Notes: generated from the sequence alone by a model not told the origin. DNA of 64,000 nt from Nocardia aurantiaca (GCF_009708175.1 NZ_WMBB01000005.1:62001-126000), one strand, 5' to 3'. Positions 1 to 9,183 are shown, counted from the first letter of the stretch. Made by a program: numbers and translations.

Positions 1-90
1 CATACCGCGCTGGCCAAAGCGGTCAGCGCGGGGAGTCGGAAGACCAACGGGCAGAACGTCATGCGGCCGACGGAGGAAGGAGCATTTTGA
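1..90 (+). CDS. C-terminal end of a gene entering from the left
   Basis: Frame 1 is open from the first base to a TGA at 88-90, giving 29 residues ending in TEEGAF. A purine-rich stretch GGAGGAAGGAG lies just before the stop. The tail is too short to assign to a family. The following 195 bases up to 285 hold no gene I can support. It could be chance openness, so confidence is low. Confidence 0.35.
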   Translation, partial: HTALAKAVSAGSRKTNGQNVMRPTEEGAF

Positions 91-285
91 CGAATTCCCA
101 GGTGATGTAGCGTTTCCGGCTCCGTGGGGGGCGAAAGCGGCCTCGGACCGCAAACGCCCTGGATCCGACCAAGCGATCACGACGGAGGCGACGACGACAG
201 CTCCGACGCCGGGTGTCGAGGTCAGGTCCGCTGCGGTGGTTTCGACCAATACAGGCGATGCTCACCGGGACGAGCACGTTCACGC

Positions 286-1734
286 TCACTTGCGCGCCCG
301 GCGCAAGACAGCCGTGAATCGCTGTCGGCGGGTGGCGAGCAAGGCGTAGAGCCCACCGGCGACGACGCTGCCCGACAGCCAGGAGAAGTCGGTATTGCCC
401 AGGGAATTGGCCAGGGGGCCTTGCATACTGGGGACCAGACCGTATTGCCAAACCCAGCTGGCGATCAAGCCGGCCACGAGGCTTGCCAGGCCCGGGATAT
501 TGAGCTTGCCGTAGGCGGAGGAGCTCGCGTCACGGTAGAGGTCGGGGATCGACAGGGTGCGGCGGCGGATCAGGAAATAGTCCACGAGCAGGATGGACAT
601 CCAGGGACTGATCCACATGAGGATGGAGACCATCCAGTTGTCGAAGGCGTGGGCGAAGCTGGATGAGTTGATGAAGACGGCGAGAACTATGGAGGCGATC
701 GCGCCGGCGAAGAGGGTGATCTTCCAGCGGTCGATGCGGATGCCGATGGTCAGGGCTGCCAAGGAGCATGAATAGAGGTTGAGGATGTTCGTGGCGACCG
801 GGCCGTGCATGATCAGCAGGAGTACCGGGATCGCCAGGGCTCCGAAAGTGCCGACCACCAGGGTGGACGGGTCGGCGCTGCCGCCGGCGCTCGCGAGACA
901 GGCGCCGAGCGCGGCGAGCCAGACTGTCGGAACGTACATTCCGGAGGCCGAAGCCCAAAAGACAGTTCGGGCGGGCAGCTTCGGACGGGCGAAGCGGCTG
1001 TAGTCGGCGGCGTAGGGAATCCACGTCAAGCCCCAGCCCACGCCGATGGCGGTGATCAGCTGTGTGATGGCCGTGAGCTTCTCGGCGGGGCTGTCGGCTT
1101 TGGCGGATGACCAGTCCAAATGGGTTCGGGCGAGCGCCACCAATGTCATCACCACCATGACCGCGACCGTGAGCGGCACCGTGTACTTCTCGAAGGAGCG
1201 GATGGCGTAGAAGCCGTACAGGGCGAGGACGAGCTGCACAGCCATGATCACCGCCGCGACAGCGATCTTCAGCGCCAGACCACCTCGGATGCCTACCTGT
1301 TCGAGCACGGCCAGCACCAGGTCGAGCACCACCCAGCTGTTCACGCCGACCCAGGCCATGGTCAGCAGGCCCTGCACGATGGCGGGCAGAGCGGCGCCGG
1401 TGATGCCGAAGGCCGAGCGTCCCAGCACCATCTGATTCACGGCGGTGCGGTGGCCGATGACATTGAACAGGCCGAATATCGCGCACCCGAACAGATTTCC
1501 GACCACGACGACGATCAGGGTGTCGAACAGGCTGAGCCCGAGGGTGATGCCGAGCGCGCCGAGCACCCAGTTGATGGGGGCGATATTCGCGCCGCACCAG
1601 ATCCAGAAGAGTTCCCAGGGGGAGCAGTCGCGTTCCTGGTCGGGGATGGGCAGGACGCCGTGCTGGTCGAAACGGACGCCAGGATCGACGGGGGAGGTGA
1701 TCTCAGTGGTGCCAGGGGGTTGCGGTGAGGACAT
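286..1734 (-). CDS. NCS1-family nucleobase:cation symporter
   Basis: 482 residues with about 12 hydrophobic membrane segments, typical of the purine-cytosine permease (NCS1) family, which imports purines, pyrimidines, hydantoins or related rings with a cation. The N-terminal stretch NWVLGALGITLGLSLFDT and the conserved GNLFGCAIFGLFNVIGHR region fit NCS1 helix 1-2. An AAGGA ribosome site lies 8 bases before the ATG. It diverges from pucR with a palindromic operator between them, and neighbours encode amidohydrolase-type enzymes, so the cargo is probably a nitrogen heterocycle (inference). The exact substrate cannot be read from sequence. Confidence 0.9.
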   Translation of the reverse strand: MSSPQPPGTTEITSPVDPGVRFDQHGVLPIPDQERDCSPWELFWIWCGANIAPINWVLGALGITLGLSLFDTLIVVVVGNLFGCAIFGLFNVIGHRTAVNQMVLGRSAFGITGAALPAIVQGLLTMAWVGVNSWVVLDLVLAVLEQVGIRGGLALKIAVAAVIMAVQLVLALYGFYAIRSFEKYTVPLTVAVMVVMTLVALARTHLDWSSAKADSPAEKLTAITQLITAIGVGWGLTWIPYAADYSRFARPKLPARTVFWASASGMYVPTVWLAALGACLASAGGSADPSTLVVGTFGALAIPVLLLIMHGPVATNILNLYSCSLAALTIGIRIDRWKITLFAGAIASIVLAVFINSSSFAHAFDNWMVSILMWISPWMSILLVDYFLIRRRTLSIPDLYRDASSSAYGKLNIPGLASLVAGLIASWVWQYGLVPSMQGPLANSLGNTDFSWLSGSVVAGGLYALLATRRQRFTAVLRRARK

Positions 1735-1793
1735 AGCTGCATTCCTTCATAGTGAGGTACTTCATAACAGCACCGTCGCAGCCATGAGGGGGA

Positions 1794-1807
1794 TGGATGT
1801 TCATCCA
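1794..1807. promoter_or_regulatory. Perfect palindromic operator TGGATGTTCATCCA
   Basis: Six-base arms TGGATG/CATCCA around TT, in the divergent promoter between the NCS1 permease and pucR. Its centre is about 40 bases before the pucR ATG, the position expected for a class II activator site if the transcript is leaderless. A 13/14 identical copy sits at 6156-6169 before the amidase. Likely bound by PucR (inference). Confidence 0.7.
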
Positions 1808-1827
1808 CCAATCACCCTTAGCCCGTG

Positions 1828-1833
1828 TACATT
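1828..1833 (+). promoter_or_regulatory. -10 box TACATT of pucR (leaderless)
   Basis: TACATT is followed by 7 bases and then the ATG at 1841, the spacing expected when transcription starts at the start codon. It supports the chosen pucR start. Confidence 0.5.
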
Positions 1834-1840
1834 CCACCAG

Positions 1841-3427
1841 ATGTTGACCATTAGCCGACTAGTCGCGGATCCCGCCCTCGGATTACGGGTGGTGACGTCG
1901 GAACTCACCGAACCCCTGGGGGAGGAGATTCACTGGCTGCATACCACGGAGCTCGCCGACCCGTCGCCCTACGTCCGGTCCGGTGAACTGGTGCTGACCA
2001 ACGGGCTGTGGCTGTCCCACGTCTCCCCGGACCGGTTCGTGGCGGCGGTTGCGCGGGCGGGTGCGGCCGGGCTGGTGTTCGGCCTCACGGCACAAACCCC
2101 CACGCTGCCCGAAGGGCTTGCCGCGCTGTGCCTTTCCCACCGTCTACCGCTGATCGAGCTGTGTGTCGGGGTGCCGTTCGCCGCGCTCACCCGCGCCGCC
2201 GCCCGGATCCAGAACGAGGTGCTACAGGCGGAGCTCACCGCCACCGTCCATCGTGGTGACGCCCTCGCCACCGCTCTCTCGCGAGGCAGCGGCGCGGCGG
2301 GGGTACTCGAAATCCTGCGCGGTGAAACCGAATTGCCGTTGCTCGTGGTGGACCGCAAAGGTCGCCGCCTGGCCAGTATCGGCTGTGAGCCGACTGATGA
2401 GCAGGTGCGGCTGGCCGCGGCCGCGCTCAATCGCACCCCGCCGCCGATCGAGGTCGATCTGCTCGGACGCGGGCCGGCGGTGCTGTATCTCGTGGAGGGC
2501 GCGATGGGGGAGGTCGACGCCGGGCTCTACTGCCTGGAGCCGGCCGAGACTCTCGCCGCGGCCGATCGGGAGGCGCTCGCGCAGGCCGCGCGCTTCTTGA
2601 GCCTCGAGGTCACCAAACAGCAAGCCGTGCACGCCATCGAGGCGCGGTTCGCCGCAGAGCTGTTGGAGATGATCCTGTCCGGGCCGCGAAGCAGCGGTGA
2701 GGTGATTCGCCGCCTGCGCGCCTACGGCGTGCCGCCGGACCGGCCGCTGGGCGTGCTGGTGTCCGCACCGGTCGCAGCCTCCGACCCCGATACCCTGCCC
2801 GGCGATATCACTCACGCAGTCGGCGCGTTCTTCGCGACCCACGGCATACCTGTATTCACCGCGGCGGGCAGCCGGGATGTGGTGTCCATCTGCCTGTGGG
2901 AGCGCTCGGCCGAGGAGTTGGCGCGCTTCGCCCGCGACCTGGCCGCGGAGGTCGGCAGGCGTGTTCCCACCGGAAGGGTCGTGATCGGCATAGGCGATAT
3001 CGCCACGGCCGGTGTACTCCGGGAATCGCTGGTCCGCGCCCGCGAGGTGTGCCAGATCCTGCGGGCGCAGCCTGCCCCCGACATCGCTGCCTTCGCCGAT
3101 ATCGCGACCTTCCGCATGCTGCTCGGTTTACTCGATAATCAAGTACGGCAACGATTTTCGGAGCAGGTGCTGGGCGCCATCCGGGACCATGACGCCCGCG
3201 CCCACACCGACCTCGAACACACCCTGCGCACCTTCCTCGCCCACGACGGCCAATGGGCGGTCACGGCCACCGCCTTGCACGTCCACGTCAACACCCTGCG
3301 CAACCGCATGGCCCGCATCACCGAGCTGACCGGTCGCAATGTCAACCGCCTCGAGGACACCATCGACCTGTACCTGGCCCTGGTAGCCGAACCCTCCGGC
3401 CCCGCCACGGGCACGTCAGCCCACTGA
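1841..3427 (+). CDS. PucR-family transcriptional regulator
   Basis: 528 residues. The N-terminal ~120 residues (MLTISRLVADPALG..., LTNGLWL..., LPLIELCVGVPFAALTRA) match the PucR N-terminal domain, and the C-terminal HTH_30 domain is plain (GQWAVTATALHVHVNTLRNR, then ITELTGRN). Family members sense purine or other nitrogen metabolites and usually activate catabolic genes. A longer upstream in-frame extension exists but overlaps the permease on the other strand; the ATG at 1841 has a leaderless -10 box. It diverges from the NCS1 permease, with the TGGATGTTCATCCA palindrome between them. Probable local activator of both arms of this cluster and of itself. Confidence 0.9.
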   Translation: MLTISRLVADPALGLRVVTSELTEPLGEEIHWLHTTELADPSPYVRSGELVLTNGLWLSHVSPDRFVAAVARAGAAGLVFGLTAQTPTLPEGLAALCLSHRLPLIELCVGVPFAALTRAAARIQNEVLQAELTATVHRGDALATALSRGSGAAGVLEILRGETELPLLVVDRKGRRLASIGCEPTDEQVRLAAAALNRTPPPIEVDLLGRGPAVLYLVEGAMGEVDAGLYCLEPAETLAAADREALAQAARFLSLEVTKQQAVHAIEARFAAELLEMILSGPRSSGEVIRRLRAYGVPPDRPLGVLVSAPVAASDPDTLPGDITHAVGAFFATHGIPVFTAAGSRDVVSICLWERSAEELARFARDLAAEVGRRVPTGRVVIGIGDIATAGVLRESLVRAREVCQILRAQPAPDIAAFADIATFRMLLGLLDNQVRQRFSEQVLGAIRDHDARAHTDLEHTLRTFLAHDGQWAVTATALHVHVNTLRNRMARITELTGRNVNRLEDTIDLYLALVAEPSGPATGTSAH

Positions 3428-3470
3428 CCGGAGGGCATGATCGGCACACGGCACCGACTTCGCGCAGGTG

Positions 3471-4340
3471 TCACCGCGGGTAGACGGCCTCGTCCAGGTC
3501 GTAGGTCGGCAGGGGGCGGGTCGGAATGTGGGTGTCCTCCCGCGCCCAGGCCGCCACATCGCGGCAGCGGGCGAAGGTGACGTCCGCGCGGTCCTGGGCA
3601 TAGATGATCAGGTTGCGCAGGGCCAGCATTCGGCCCGGGCGACCGGTCAGGAACGGATGCATGCACACGTTGAACAGACAGCCGTAGTGACGCATGCCAT
3701 CGAGTTCGGCCCGCCACATCTGCTCGACCTTGACCGGGGACTCGATGACCGAGCCGATGCGCGGGGCGGGCAGGTAGGCGTACTGCTCCCAGTCGTCCAA
3801 CGACCAGTGCACGGGCAGCTCCACGACCGGCCCGTGCGGAGTATCCACGTGGTACGGCCGGTCATCACCCATCAGTGAAGAGTCGTAGGCCAGGCCGTAT
3901 TCCGCTATCAGGGACAGGGTTTCGTGACTGGCGCTCCACATGGCGGCGCGATGTCCGGCGATCTCGATGCCCTGTGCCGTGAAGACCTTCAGAGCGCGTT
4001 CGAAATCTGCGCGCTCGGCACCGGCGGGCAGCGAGGTGGGTGGCCGGTGGCTGTAGGAGTGATGCCCGACCTCATGGCCGCGTTCGATGATCGACGCGGC
4101 CAGACCCGGGCGCTGCTCGGCGACCCAGCCGGGCACGAAGAACGTTGCGGGGACCCTCATCTCGTCGAGAAGATCGAGAATGCGCGGTACCCCCACATCC
4201 GGTCCATACGTCTGGTGTGACATCACCATGGGCTGATCTGCGTAATGCCGGCCCTCCGCGAGGATAGGCGTCTCCGCATCCACGTCGAAGGTCAGCGTCG
4301 CCACGGCGGCCGCGCCGCGACTCCAGGTCCGTTCGCTCAT
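3471..4340 (-). CDS. NodB-fold (polysaccharide deacetylase/PuuE-type) amidohydrolase
   Basis: 289 residues. The NodB core is seen as TLTFDVDAETP near the N-terminus (metal Asp), VGHHSYSHRPP (metal His pair) and AGHRAAMWSASHETL. No signal peptide is present, so it is cytosolic, unlike cell-wall deacetylases. Cytosolic NodB-fold enzymes include PuuE allantoinase and related C-N hydrolases of cyclic amides; the pucR/NCS1 context favours that role over sugar deacetylation (inference). Its start overlaps the stop of the upstream oxidoreductase by 4 bases, so it is translationally coupled as third gene of the operon. Confidence 0.85.
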   Translation of the reverse strand: MSERTWSRGAAAVATLTFDVDAETPILAEGRHYADQPMVMSHQTYGPDVGVPRILDLLDEMRVPATFFVPGWVAEQRPGLAASIIERGHEVGHHSYSHRPPTSLPAGAERADFERALKVFTAQGIEIAGHRAAMWSASHETLSLIAEYGLAYDSSLMGDDRPYHVDTPHGPVVELPVHWSLDDWEQYAYLPAPRIGSVIESPVKVEQMWRAELDGMRHYGCLFNVCMHPFLTGRPGRMLALRNLIIYAQDRADVTFARCRDVAAWAREDTHIPTRPLPTYDLDEAVYPR

Positions 4341-5458
4341 TTGCCGGCGCGCTCGCGCCAGGCCGCGGCGCAGTCCAAGGTGGCCATGGGGTGCAGCATC
4401 TCATGATCGAACGCGGAGAGTGCGGCTCCGGTCTCGACACGGCGCGGCAGGTCCGGATTGGCCAGTGCGCCGGTGCCCAGCGACAAGACGTCGGCGTGCC
4501 CGCCGGTCAGCACACCGGCGGCCTGGCCAAGATCGTGCATACCGCCATTGGCGATGACGGGGCGGCCGGACACCTCGCGGGCCAGTTCGGTGATCGTCGC
4601 GCCGCTCGGGAGTTTCGCGGTTTCGAGGAAATCCCGGCCCTCGCTGGCGATGTGCAGGTAGGTCGCGTCGGTCAAGGCCGCGAAGATGGTCCGCGCGTCG
4701 GCTTCGCCACCCGGCCAGCGATAGGTGAAGTCGTTGACCTTGGTCTGCGACAGCCGCACACCGACGGGGAAGTCGCCGAGGGAGTCTCGAATCGCGTGCA
4801 GCACCCGCGCGGTGAGCCGAACGCGATTCTCCACCGGCCCGCCGTATTCATCGGTGCGCTGATTGGTGTAGTCGGTCAGGAATTGATCGAGCAGATAGCC
4901 GTTCGCCCCGTGGATCTCGACTCCGTCGAAACCGGCCACACGGGCGTTCTCGGCCGCGGCGACGAAACCGGCAATGACATCGTCGATATCGTGCGCGGTC
5001 ATCTCCCGGGGTGCGTTCCATGCTCCACCGACACCGCCATAATCGACCATCATCTGCCCCCGCGGCTGAATTGCGGACGGTCCGATGGTCTCGAATCCCT
5101 TTGCATTGCCCTGCGAAAGGGCTCCGGCGTGCATCAGCTGCGCGACGATCGGAGTGCCGGACGCGTGCACGGCGTCGACCACCGCGCGCCAGCCCGCGAC
5201 GTGCTGTTCGGTGACCAGACCGGGCTGGTTGAAGTAACCCTGGCTGTGGACGGCGTCGGGATAGATGCCCTCGGTGATGATCAGGCCGAATCCGCCCATC
5301 GCGTATTCGCGGTAATACGCGGCCATCTGCTCGGTGGGCGTGCCGTCGGGGGTGGCCGAGACCCGGGTCATCGGTGCCACGGCGAATCGGTTGCGCAGTT
5401 GCAGAGTATCCAGCCCGAATGGCTCGAGTGCGGGGTGGGCGAGTTCGGTGGTGGTCAT
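4337..5458 (-). CDS. Old Yellow Enzyme-family NAD(P)H:flavin oxidoreductase
   Basis: 373 residues with an FMN-binding TIM barrel of the OYE family. Seen are LRNRFAVAPMTRVSATPDG at the N-terminus, IVAQLMHAG, the substrate-binding GVEIHGANGYLLDQFL, NQRTDEYGG, and the phosphate-binding RPVIANGG near residue 295. These enzymes reduce activated C=C bonds or oxidise/demethylate N-containing substrates. Overlaps both neighbours by 4 bases, so it is the middle gene of a coupled operon. The context suggests reduction of an unsaturated N-heterocycle before ring opening (inference). Confidence 0.9.
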   Translation of the reverse strand: MTTTELAHPALEPFGLDTLQLRNRFAVAPMTRVSATPDGTPTEQMAAYYREYAMGGFGLIITEGIYPDAVHSQGYFNQPGLVTEQHVAGWRAVVDAVHASGTPIVAQLMHAGALSQGNAKGFETIGPSAIQPRGQMMVDYGGVGGAWNAPREMTAHDIDDVIAGFVAAAENARVAGFDGVEIHGANGYLLDQFLTDYTNQRTDEYGGPVENRVRLTARVLHAIRDSLGDFPVGVRLSQTKVNDFTYRWPGGEADARTIFAALTDATYLHIASEGRDFLETAKLPSGATITELAREVSGRPVIANGGMHDLGQAAGVLTGGHADVLSLGTGALANPDLPRRVETGAALSAFDHEMLHPMATLDCAAAWRERAGK

Positions 5459-6087
5459 CGGGGGGTCTCCTCACTGATAGGGGAAAGGATGGTCAGAGCC
5501 AGTGGCGTCGGCCGGGACCCATTGATCGGGTTGTGGTCTTGTGGACAGGCCGAAACGACCACCAGACAGTCCATTTCGGCGCGCAAGGTGATGCTGTCTC
5601 CGGGCGCGGTAATGGCCTCGAGCCAGGTCAGACTCTCGTCCGCCGCCACCGGAATGCGCATGAACACGTTGATCGGTTGCGGAATGAATGGCGGCGCACC
5701 GTATCCCAGCTCGGCGATGATTCGGCGCAGATTGTCGGCGCAGTTGGCGTGTTCCGGATCTCCGTACGCCGCATAGCGTTCCGGATCGCAGGCGGCGATC
5801 AGCATGTCATGCACTCCCGGTGAGGTATCGGCCACATACGTGAGGATGGGCCGACGCCGGTTTGTCACGAACGATTCGCCGAGCGTGGGAAACAATCGTG
5901 CGGTGTGAGTGCGCGTATGCGAGGCGCTGTGGTGCTCGGTGAGGTCATCGGCGTTGTAGGCGAACACGTCACCCACCTGGCCGCCATCGACGTCGGTGAT
6001 CCGCAGGCTCTGCCCGGCGCGCAGGGTCACCGCTCGGGCCTGCCCGGCCGGCACGGTGACCGCCTCCGGATAGCTCAACACTGTCAT
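5455..6087 (-). CDS. DUF1989 / urea carboxylase-associated family protein
   Basis: 210 residues. The DUF1989 pattern is visible: VPAGQARAVTLRAGQSLRITDVDG, then QVGDVFAYN, a His-rich HHSASHTRTHTARLFPTLG, and a C-terminal stretch ending in VVVSACPQDHNPINGSRPTPL whose Cys/His residues probably bind metal. Relatives accompany urea carboxylase/allophanate hydrolase genes and other amide-N pathways; the biochemical role is unsettled. First gene of the coupled three-gene operon and divergent from the amidase gene. Confidence 0.85.
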   Translation of the reverse strand: MTVLSYPEAVTVPAGQARAVTLRAGQSLRITDVDGGQVGDVFAYNADDLTEHHSASHTRTHTARLFPTLGESFVTNRRRPILTYVADTSPGVHDMLIAACDPERYAAYGDPEHANCADNLRRIIAELGYGAPPFIPQPINVFMRIPVAADESLTWLEAITAPGDSITLRAEMDCLVVVSACPQDHNPINGSRPTPLALTILSPISEETPR

Positions 6088-6155
6088 GGGTGTGAGTCAA
6101 CCGAACGGCAGGCTGCTCTCGTAATGGATGATCGTACAGCGTCTGTGGCGGATAA

Positions 6156-6169
6156 TGGATTTTCATCCA
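6156..6169. promoter_or_regulatory. Palindromic operator TGGATTTTCATCCA
   Basis: Thirteen of 14 bases match the palindrome at 1794-1807. It lies between the DUF1989 gene and the amidase, with its centre about 44 bases before the amidase ATG. A further half-site TAATGGAT occurs at 6122-6129. Probable second PucR target (inference). Confidence 0.65.
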
Positions 6170-6193
6170 TACCGCAGGGGGAACATTGCTCGG

Positions 6194-6199
6194 TAGCGT
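6194..6199 (+). promoter_or_regulatory. -10 box TAGCGT of the amidase gene (leaderless)
   Basis: TAGCGT, 7 bases, then ATG at 6207. It decides for this ATG over a TTG at 6186. Confidence 0.5.
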
Positions 6200-6206
6200 C
6201 CAGTCC

Positions 6207-7520
6207 ATGACCACCGCCACCGACATGGCTCAGGCGCTCGCGGCAGGCGAGACGACCTCGGCCCAGCTGGCCGCCGCCGCCATCGACCGGGCGCGGCAAC
6301 CGGATTCGACCGCGGTACTGATCACCGTGACCGCCGAGCGCGCCGGAAACCAGGCCGAGGCCGCCGATCGCCGCCGTCTGCGCGACGCCCAGCGTGGCCC
6401 GCTCGACGGAGTCCCGATCGCGTGGAAGGACGTGTTCGATATCCAGGGCACGGTCACGACCAGCGGTTCGGCCAGCCACCTGTACGACGAACCCGCCGCC
6501 GTGGACAGCCGTCTCGTCCGGCGTGCCCGCGACAGCGGATTGGTCACCATCGGCAAGACCAACCTCAGTGAGTTCGCTTTCTCCGGCCTCGGGGTCAACC
6601 TCCACTTCGGCACTCCCGCCAATCCCGCGGACCCGCAACGAGTCCCGGGCGGATCCTCATCCGGATCCGCGGTGGCGGTCGCGCGCGGCATCGTCCCGCT
6701 GGCGGTCGGCACCGACACCTCGGGCTCGGTCCGAGTGCCTGCCGCCTACTGCGGAATCATCGGGTATCGCGCCAGTCCGGGACGCTACGGTGCGAACGAC
6801 TTCGCGCCGCTGTCCGTCACCCTCGACAGCGTCGGCGTCTTCGCCACCGCCATGAACGACATCATCGCTCTCGACCGGATTTTCGCGCCCACTCGACGCG
6901 ATCAGCCCGCCCCGCCCCGGCGGTTCGTCGTGCCGGGCGGTGAGTGGACAGCGGACGTCACGCCCGGGATCGCCGCCGACTTCGAAGCCGCTCTCGCCGA
7001 AATTCGATGCGCCGGAGCCGATATCCGCGCGCGGGACATGGCATCGCTGAGTGCCGCACAGGACTTGATGGACGGAGTCGGCACCATCGTGGGCGCCGAG
7101 GCGTACCGCCTGCATCGCCACCGTCTCGACTCCAGCCTGCCGATCGAGCCCGCCACTCGGCGAAGGCTCGAAACCAACTCGCACACGGCCGATTTCATCG
7201 GCCCCGTGTATGCCCGAATGAGCGACTTGCGCGAGGAGTTCGCCGCCGAACTCGATGGTGCGACACTACTGTGCCCCACCGTGCGCCACCCACCGCCGCG
7301 TCTGGCCGATCTCCGCGACCCGGCCGACTACGACCGCGCGAATATCACGACCCTGCGCACAACGATGGTCCTCAGCTACCTGGGCGCCTGCGGAATTACG
7401 CTACCTGTCGGTACTTCGGCGGGCGGGCTACTGCTGTCGCTGCCGTCCGGGCGCGACGGCGACCTGCTCGCGCACGCAGATTGGGCGGAGCGCGTCTTCG
7501 CGAATGCGAAGACATCGTGA
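6207..7520 (+). CDS. Amidase signature-family amidohydrolase
   Basis: 437 residues. The amidase-signature triad is clear: Lys in GVPIAWKD (about residue 73), then the Gly/Ser block PGGSSSGSAVAVARG (cis-Ser and catalytic Ser in GTDTSGSVRVPAAYCG). Such enzymes hydrolyse linear or cyclic amides, carbamoyl compounds or allophanate. There is no signal peptide. It stands alone on the plus strand, divergent from the DUF1989 operon, and shares the palindrome of the pucR promoter, so it likely performs a hydrolytic step in the same nitrogen pathway. Confidence 0.9.
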   Translation: MTTATDMAQALAAGETTSAQLAAAAIDRARQPDSTAVLITVTAERAGNQAEAADRRRLRDAQRGPLDGVPIAWKDVFDIQGTVTTSGSASHLYDEPAAVDSRLVRRARDSGLVTIGKTNLSEFAFSGLGVNLHFGTPANPADPQRVPGGSSSGSAVAVARGIVPLAVGTDTSGSVRVPAAYCGIIGYRASPGRYGANDFAPLSVTLDSVGVFATAMNDIIALDRIFAPTRRDQPAPPRRFVVPGGEWTADVTPGIAADFEAALAEIRCAGADIRARDMASLSAAQDLMDGVGTIVGAEAYRLHRHRLDSSLPIEPATRRRLETNSHTADFIGPVYARMSDLREEFAAELDGATLLCPTVRHPPPRLADLRDPADYDRANITTLRTTMVLSYLGACGITLPVGTSAGGLLLSLPSGRDGDLLAHADWAERVFANAKTS

Positions 7521-8192
7521 CGTCTCTCAACCCACTGTGTCACCTTGGGGCACAGTGCATCTGATCAACTTTTGGACATTCGAATCGCGGCGGCCGCCGA
7601 TCGCGGTGCCCTCACAGTGGGTACCCATGGCGCCACGGCCCGGACGCTGCGGAGACGGCGTCCGGGCCGCGCTGCCCTGGCACTGCATGCGCTGCCGGCG
7701 CAACTGCTGGGCACCGGAGGTCCTACGGCGACATCGGTGGCGGGAGTCTGAATTCTGCCGCCGGTGACGCGGGGGTGCATTCCCTGCGCGGTGCCGCGCG
7801 CAGCGTGCGACATAGTGCCGGATCAATTCCGGCGGGCGCGAAGTTCCGCCGGTGTCAACGAGTTTCGCGTATCCGGCTGGGCGCGGCACTCCGGGAAAGG
7901 CTGGTAGGCACGCAAGGTCGCTGGCTTGGCACGACTGGTCGGTCGATTCGGCCGGTATGCGGCCGTGCCCGCCACGGGTCGAGCATCCCGCGGAGCGGGC
8001 GGCCGTGGCGTGCTCTGCTCGAGAATCCGGCTGATCGGTGAGGTGTGGGTGGGCGAATTCGGGTGTCGCTGTCCGGCTGAGATCCGGTGTCACTGGACGG
8101 CCGCACCGGGGGCGGGCGCGACCAGGCCGTGCGCTCGCGATCCGCAGGGGGTGGCACAGTGGACCAGTGTCGGGCCCGAGTGAGGAGAACAG
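7521..8192. other. 672-base stretch without a supported gene
   Basis: Both strands were read; several short open frames exist but none shows a domain, a good ribosome site or family resemblance. A small hairpin CACTGTG/CACAGTG (7540-7556 area) just after the amidase may be a weak terminator. GAGGAG before 8193 is the ribosome site of the next gene. Confidence 0.5.
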
Positions 8193-8807
8193 ATGAGCGG
8201 ACGTACCCCGAGCCGGTGGGAGGAGCTCACTGCCGCCGACCCTGCGCATTCGACGTGGTACGTGGAGCGGTTCCGGGCATTGGCGGCCGAAGGCACCGAT
8301 ATCGTCGGGGAGGCTCGGCTGGTCGACGCGATGCTCGACCGCGGCAGCCGAGTCCTGGATGCGGGGTGCGGTCCGGGGCGTGTGGGTGGCTACCTGCACC
8401 GAGCTGGTCATGTCGTGGTCGGCGTCGACGTCGATCCGGTGTTGATCGCTGCGGCGGAACAGGACTATCCCGGCCCGACCTGGATAGTCGGTGATCTCGC
8501 CGAACTCGACTTGCCGGGCCGTGGGATCGCCGCCGATTTCGATGTCATCGTGTGCGCGGGGAACGTGATGACATTCCTGGCGCCGTCTACCAGGGAGACG
8601 GTGCTGGCCGGGTTCGCCCGCAATCTCGCCCCAGCCGGTCGGGTGGTTGTGGGGTTCGGTGCCGATCGCGGTTACGAATTCTCGCAGTTCCTGACAGACG
8701 CCGAGAACGCCGGACTCACGGTGGATTTGCGGCTGTCGACGTGGGATCTACGCCCATTCACCGATGAGTCCGACTTTCTGGTGGCGGTGTTGTCGCGCGC
8801 GGTGTGA
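8193..8807 (+). CDS. Class I SAM-dependent methyltransferase
   Basis: 204 residues. Motif I VLDAGCGPGRVGGYL (about residues 54-68), the acidic motif II residue in VVGVDVDPVLIAAAE, and motif IV FDVIVCAGNVMTFL identify a Rossmann methyltransferase. The substrate is unknown. Good ribosome site (GTGAGGAGAACAG) before the ATG. It is a single-gene unit with long non-coding flanks. Confidence 0.88.
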   Translation: MSGRTPSRWEELTAADPAHSTWYVERFRALAAEGTDIVGEARLVDAMLDRGSRVLDAGCGPGRVGGYLHRAGHVVVGVDVDPVLIAAAEQDYPGPTWIVGDLAELDLPGRGIAADFDVIVCAGNVMTFLAPSTRETVLAGFARNLAPAGRVVVGFGADRGYEFSQFLTDAENAGLTVDLRLSTWDLRPFTDESDFLVAVLSRAV

Positions 8808-9141
8808 TACCGGCGAATCCCGAATCCCACTGCGCTCTGTCCGTTCCGCCGCAGCGCCTGAACCCGCACTGTTGAGCGCCCACTACGAAACGGTCGCACT
8901 GCTCAGCCGGGAGCCAATCGGCCGCGACAGTCTTGAATAGTCGCCCACTCACAGAACTGGTGATTCGCCGGCCTGTTTTCAGGCAGGGCATACGCCGCGG
9001 CACCCGCACCCCGAAGCCGAACCGGCCATGAGCAGCCGTCGTGGCCTGGCGCGGCAGAGGAGGCGGAGGGCATGGGCTGTCTCCTCGAATCACGGGTACG
9101 GGTGGTATTGCGGAGTGGCGCGCGCCACTCCTACACTCCGC
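8808..9141. other. Non-coding stretch after the methyltransferase
   Basis: No convincing gene on either strand. A short hairpin GCCTG-TTTT-CAGGC at 8971-8984 could end the methyltransferase transcript. The promoter of the acyl-CoA ligase lies at the right end. Confidence 0.4.
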
Positions 9142-9161
9142 AAGTGAATCTGCACTAGTTT
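9142..9161 (+). promoter_or_regulatory. Promoter/operator element shared with the thiolase gene
   Basis: AAGTGAATCTGCACTAGTTT, 22 bases before the ATG of the acyl-CoA ligase. It matches 16 of 20 bases of the element at 10805-10824, and all differences are pyrimidine swaps. Here GTGAA at 9144 and TTCAC at 9160 also form an inverted repeat. Confidence 0.6.
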
Positions 9162-9183
9162 CACATGCCTGGAGAGAACAACG

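Noticed and set aside
7521..8192. Possible small genes after the amidase
   Set aside because: None has a ribosome site, family match or credible composition.
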